From Mansonella perstans (taxonomy: Eukaryota; Nematoda; Chromadorea; Rhabditida; Onchocercidae), in assembly GCA_037074765.1 (NCBI GenBank), contig JBAMDO010000062.1, positions 189,501-253,500 of the forward strand: a stretch of DNA of 64,000 nucleotides, read 5' to 3'. The notes below the pieces were generated by a model. It made no database searches, was not told the origin of the DNA, and saw only the letters and a list, made by a program, of their open reading frames with translations. Position numbers and translations under genes: made by a program. Numbering within the stretch: the stretch's first letter is position 1; every line of letters begins with the position of its first letter. This document shows positions 61,001 to 64,000 of this stretch, piece after piece.

Positions 61001-64000
61001 TTGGTATTCGTTGATAACAATAATCATTTAGTGACTATGCTGTTATTTTCTTTTTTAGAGTTGCTTCTCAATGAAACATTTGTCACAGAGCGTTTTTAGG
61101 TCTCCGAAAGCATGATGTTTGCTTTTTGATATGTTGTCGACCGAAGGCTCCAGTTGGAACCAAATATAATATTGCAAAACCTTTCAAAGATCAAATCGAT
61201 GTTACACTGGTACGTGGTTGTGAAATCGAGGGCATGCTTGATTCAGAAGGAAAGGTTATTGAGGAATATGGTATAGTTTTACTTGCAGCTATTGATTTTC
61301 TCTGATTCCTCCGTTGTTTGCCTTGCTGAATTGAGATAGAAATTGCTTCTAGTCCGAAAGTATGATTTTGTTCGCTGAAGCCATGGCATTCTTCAGACAA
61401 TACTTGAAGTTATCAGCTAATTCGAAAATATAGCTTTCGTTTTCCTCTCTCTCAATATTTCTTTTCCTTTGTTAGGGTGAGAAGCCTACATTTCAGTTGC
61501 AAACTTCAGAGCAATTTTATATTATTCAGATAAAAATACTGTGTTTAAATTTCTTCCGTAATATTTTTTGGATTTTCGTGTTCATGGATTTTATTTGATA
61601 TCTTAAAAGCTTGGAAAACATATGATTATATTTAGCTGCATATGAGAAAAAAACAGTACTAGAGGGGCTTACGAGGAAGTTTCGAGTATGGCTTGATGAA
61701 AATCAGTATCGCTTGGATATCGAAGGACAGGAAAATGCAATAGATGTATGCTTTGAATTCTTTTAAAATAAGGAGTTTAAGTTAAATTAAGTTAAAAAGC
61801 GTATTAAGTTAAGTTAAAAGTTAAAAGAATTAAGTTAAAAAATCTGGTAGTATTATTAAAAGGAAAGAATTTTTGTGTGCAGATGAAATGTTAGATTATA
61901 GCAAGAGTATTTTCATTTCAGAATATCTACTATTCTTTCAATTTATTAATTCGTCGTGATCCAAAAACAAATAATTTCAAAGCAGTGCTTGCAACAATCC
62001 GGCAATTACTGAATACGGAATTTGTAGTACCGGATTGGTTACATGATCTCATTCTTGGTTACGGTGAACCAAATGCGGCCCATTATAAATCGTAATTATT
62101 TAGTAATTCTCCATTATAAAATATGACTAGGCTAACCCTATGTAGTATCAGCGGCAAAATGCTTTCAGAATGAATACTGCGGTTTCTACAGTTGATTTTT
62201 GCGATACTTTCTTGTCCTACAAACATTTGATATCATCATTTCCAAACACGAAGATTGTAGCGACAACTACGAGTGATGAAAAACTCGTTCCATCTTTCAG
62301 GTTTGCTTTCTATAATTTTAGATAATTATAATTTGGAAAGTGAAAAAAAATTGGAACACTTTAAAAATGCGTTGACCTATTCTCTCCAAAAGATGAATTA
62401 AGTCAGTTGATTTGTTAATATGCTAATGCATTGCGATCATTTGTAAATAAGTTATTTCTGGCATCAACGTTAAATTTTCAATTGCAAGCTTTTTACTTTG
62501 CATAATTTTTAGATTGACCTTCAAGGAACTAGAACCACAACACGATCGTGAACCGCATAATCGGGATACTTCGATTATTGTGGAACCGCACATGATACCC
62601 TGTCGTGGACCTTATCCTCATGTAGAGCCACGCAAAAATGCCATAAAATTTACTCCAGCCCAGGTATTGTTCTTAGACTTTGTAGTATCTAGTATTATGC
62701 GGCCGTTTAGTTCTCCATTTCTACCATTTAAAGGTTTTTTTAGATAGAGGCGATCAAAGCAGGTATGCAGCCTGGTTTAACGATGGTTGTTGGTCCTCCA
62801 GGTACCGGTAAAACAGACGTAGCAGTTCAGATCATTTCTAATATTTATCATAATTGGCCTGAACAGCGGACGCTGATTGTGACACATTCTAATCAAGCTC
62901 TTAATCAACTTTTCGAGAAAATTATTCAGCTGGACGTTGATGAACGTCATTTGCTTCGGTTAGGTGTGTTTTGGTATCATTTTATCATCATTTATTACGC
63001 AGTTTTAGACAGAGTTTTCCTTATCTTTTAGATCGTGGTGGTTGTATCATTAATTCATAAAACACGTTTTTTTTTTTTTTAAGGATCAAGTTTGAAGTTC
63101 GTACATCAGTTTGTTTGTGCTCCGATCTTCAGATCGGTAGAGCATCTTTCATGACTACAAGTGCTTCCATCATTGTATACATTAAGATTTCCTTTCTTAT
63201 TATATTCTGATATCTAATTCATATCCATTTTAGGTCACGGTGAAGAAGCTTTGGAAACGGAAAAAGATTTCAGTAGATATGGTCGTGTAAATTATGTCCT
63301 GCAGAAACGGCTTGATCTGTTGAAAGAGGTGAATATTTTCATTGAATAGTTCGGTGAGGTAAAAAACGGTGTGATGGAAATGTCAGTTTCGGAATTCATC
63401 CAACTTTTAATCATTCTTTCTTAAATTATTAAATTCTGCGAACTAAACATAATCTGTTAAATGATTGTATATTAATAGTACTGTATTATGACAGGTTGAA
63501 AAGTTGCAAGAAGCCCTCGATGTTCAAGGTGACGTTTCATACACTTGTGAAACTGCTGGATATTTCTTTCTTTATCAGGTCTTTACTATAATTTTTTCGT
63601 ATTTTTTTGTTGCTCCTTTTTCTTCATTAATTTTCCGCTCATAAAGCCGCTGTTTTATTCTGTCATTATCAGTGTAGTCAATTCTCTGAATTTCATTGCT
63701 TAATACGCTATGTTAAATGTGTAATTCGTCACGTTGATACTTATCACTTAGGTGTTCGCTCGTTGGGAAAAATTTGAAAGTGATGTTGCTCAATCAAAAA
63801 CAAATCCAAATCCGAGTCCGAAAGCAATTGCTGATCATTTTCCCTTCACAAAATATTTTGCCGATGTTCCACCACCGCTGTTTAAGGTCAAAAATATGTT
63901 CTTTTTGAGCAAATTTTGCCAGTGTATTTACATATAGTTCTGATGAGTTGGCTTCTTATGATAGACGAAAGATATTGTCTGTTTCATGTCTGCATCAGCT
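55026..64000 (+). CDS. emb-4: Aquarius / EMB-4, intron-binding spliceosomal SF1 helicase (3' end beyond window)
   Basis: RNA helicase that binds introns in the spliceosome and links splicing to nuclear small-RNA pathways in C. elegans. Exons 55026-55082, 55387-55520, 55937-56057, 56350-56484, 56722-56790, 56923-57106, 57223-57301, 57763-57934, 58040-58101, 58424-58507, 58655-58763, 59537-59657, 59822-59914, 60317-60441, 60551-60659, 61100-61270, 61636-61745, 61922-62091, 62169-62300, 62513-62663, 62744-62963, 63234-63328, 63495-63578 and 63752-63885 encode about 973 residues (human about 1,485). Landmarks: [10 protein letters not shown] near the start, [75 protein letters not shown] and the Walker A stretch [19 protein letters not shown]. 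The first exon is inferred from a GC donor and homology. I could not assign the last 115 bases; the helicase C-terminal half is missing. Confidence 0.96.
59031..59090. repeat. Short hairpin in an Aquarius intron
   Basis: Arms 59040-59054 and 59067-59081 (CTAGGAGTCTATATC and its complement with one mismatch) enclose a 12-base loop; flanking GGTG elements occur on both sides. The stem is AT-rich and modest, and no microRNA-type extended pairing was seen. Confidence 0.75.
60221..60240 (+). repeat. AT dinucleotide repeat
   Basis: Ten uninterrupted AT units in the Aquarius intron 59915-60316. Confidence 0.95.
62744..63885 (+). other. emb-4: Start of the Aquarius helicase core (Walker A and following motifs)
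   Basis: Begins [20 protein letters not shown] with GPPGTGKT as the nucleotide-binding loop, then [18 protein letters not shown] (motif Ia region), [44 protein letters not shown] and [15 protein letters not shown]. The similarity to human AQR across this stretch is near identity, so the ATPase is expected to be active. The DEAD-like Walker B motif would be in exons beyond the window. Confidence 0.95.

Noticed and set aside
63118..63150. GATCTTCAGATCGGTAGAGCATC resembles the D-arm of a tRNA
   Set aside because: No acceptor stem, anticodon arm or T-arm (GGTTCGAATCC-like) follows; the match is limited to about 14 bases inside an Aquarius intron.
63965..64000. A further Aquarius exon at the window end
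   Set aside because: The bases after GATAG translate to [12 protein letters not shown], which does not match the expected family sequence, so it is more likely intron.

Overview
The window is AT-rich eukaryotic DNA, all of it nematode in style. It has many small exons, introns mostly of 50-800 bases with T-rich 3' ends (TTTTCAG, TTTTTAG and TTTTTAAG), and protein-coding genes recognisable only after splicing. Gene content and base composition suggest a parasitic, probably filarial (clade III) nematode. That placement is an inference, because nothing in the window names the species. There are no bacterial genes, CRISPR arrays or intact transposons, and I recognised no tRNA or rRNA gene.

Five genes lie head to tail on the + strand; I found no supported gene on the - strand. 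(1) 1-25009: the 3' six-sevenths or so of a beta-heavy spectrin gene (SMA-1 type). About 59 exons encode roughly 3,550 residues: spectrin repeats, an SH3 domain near the start, a long repeat tract, a PH domain and a basic tail. The N-terminal actin-binding part lies upstream of the window. (2) 27214-30377: complete CDC73/parafibromin, nine exons, 513 residues, a Paf1 complex subunit. (3) 31839-45359: KIDINS220/ARMS orthologue with eleven ankyrin repeats, a KAP P-loop NTPase with membrane segments, a SAM-like segment and a possible extra C-terminal membrane helix. (4) 45810-48307: TMEM231, a ciliary transition-zone protein, complete except for a short first coding exon that I could not place. 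(5) 55026 to beyond the window end: Aquarius/EMB-4, the intron-binding spliceosomal helicase. About 973 residues are present, through the Walker A motif and into the helicase core.

The genes are not functionally related in any obvious way (cortical cytoskeleton, transcription elongation, membrane signalling scaffold, cilium, splicing), and their spacing (1.5-6.7 kb, apart from the close kidins-220/tmem-231 pair) does not argue for one tight operon. Gene-free stretches are 25.0-27.2 kb, 30.4-31.8 kb and 48.3-55.0 kb; they hold only AT-rich sequence, short tandem duplications and inverted repeats.

I did not find a new system here. The points most worth checking are splicing oddities: three inferred GC-AG introns, one intron that seems to end in CG, a 24-base microexon and several phase conflicts. 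Others are the tail-anchor-like last exon of the KIDINS220 gene and a cluster of TTCTAGAA-centred repeats just upstream of the Aquarius start codon.
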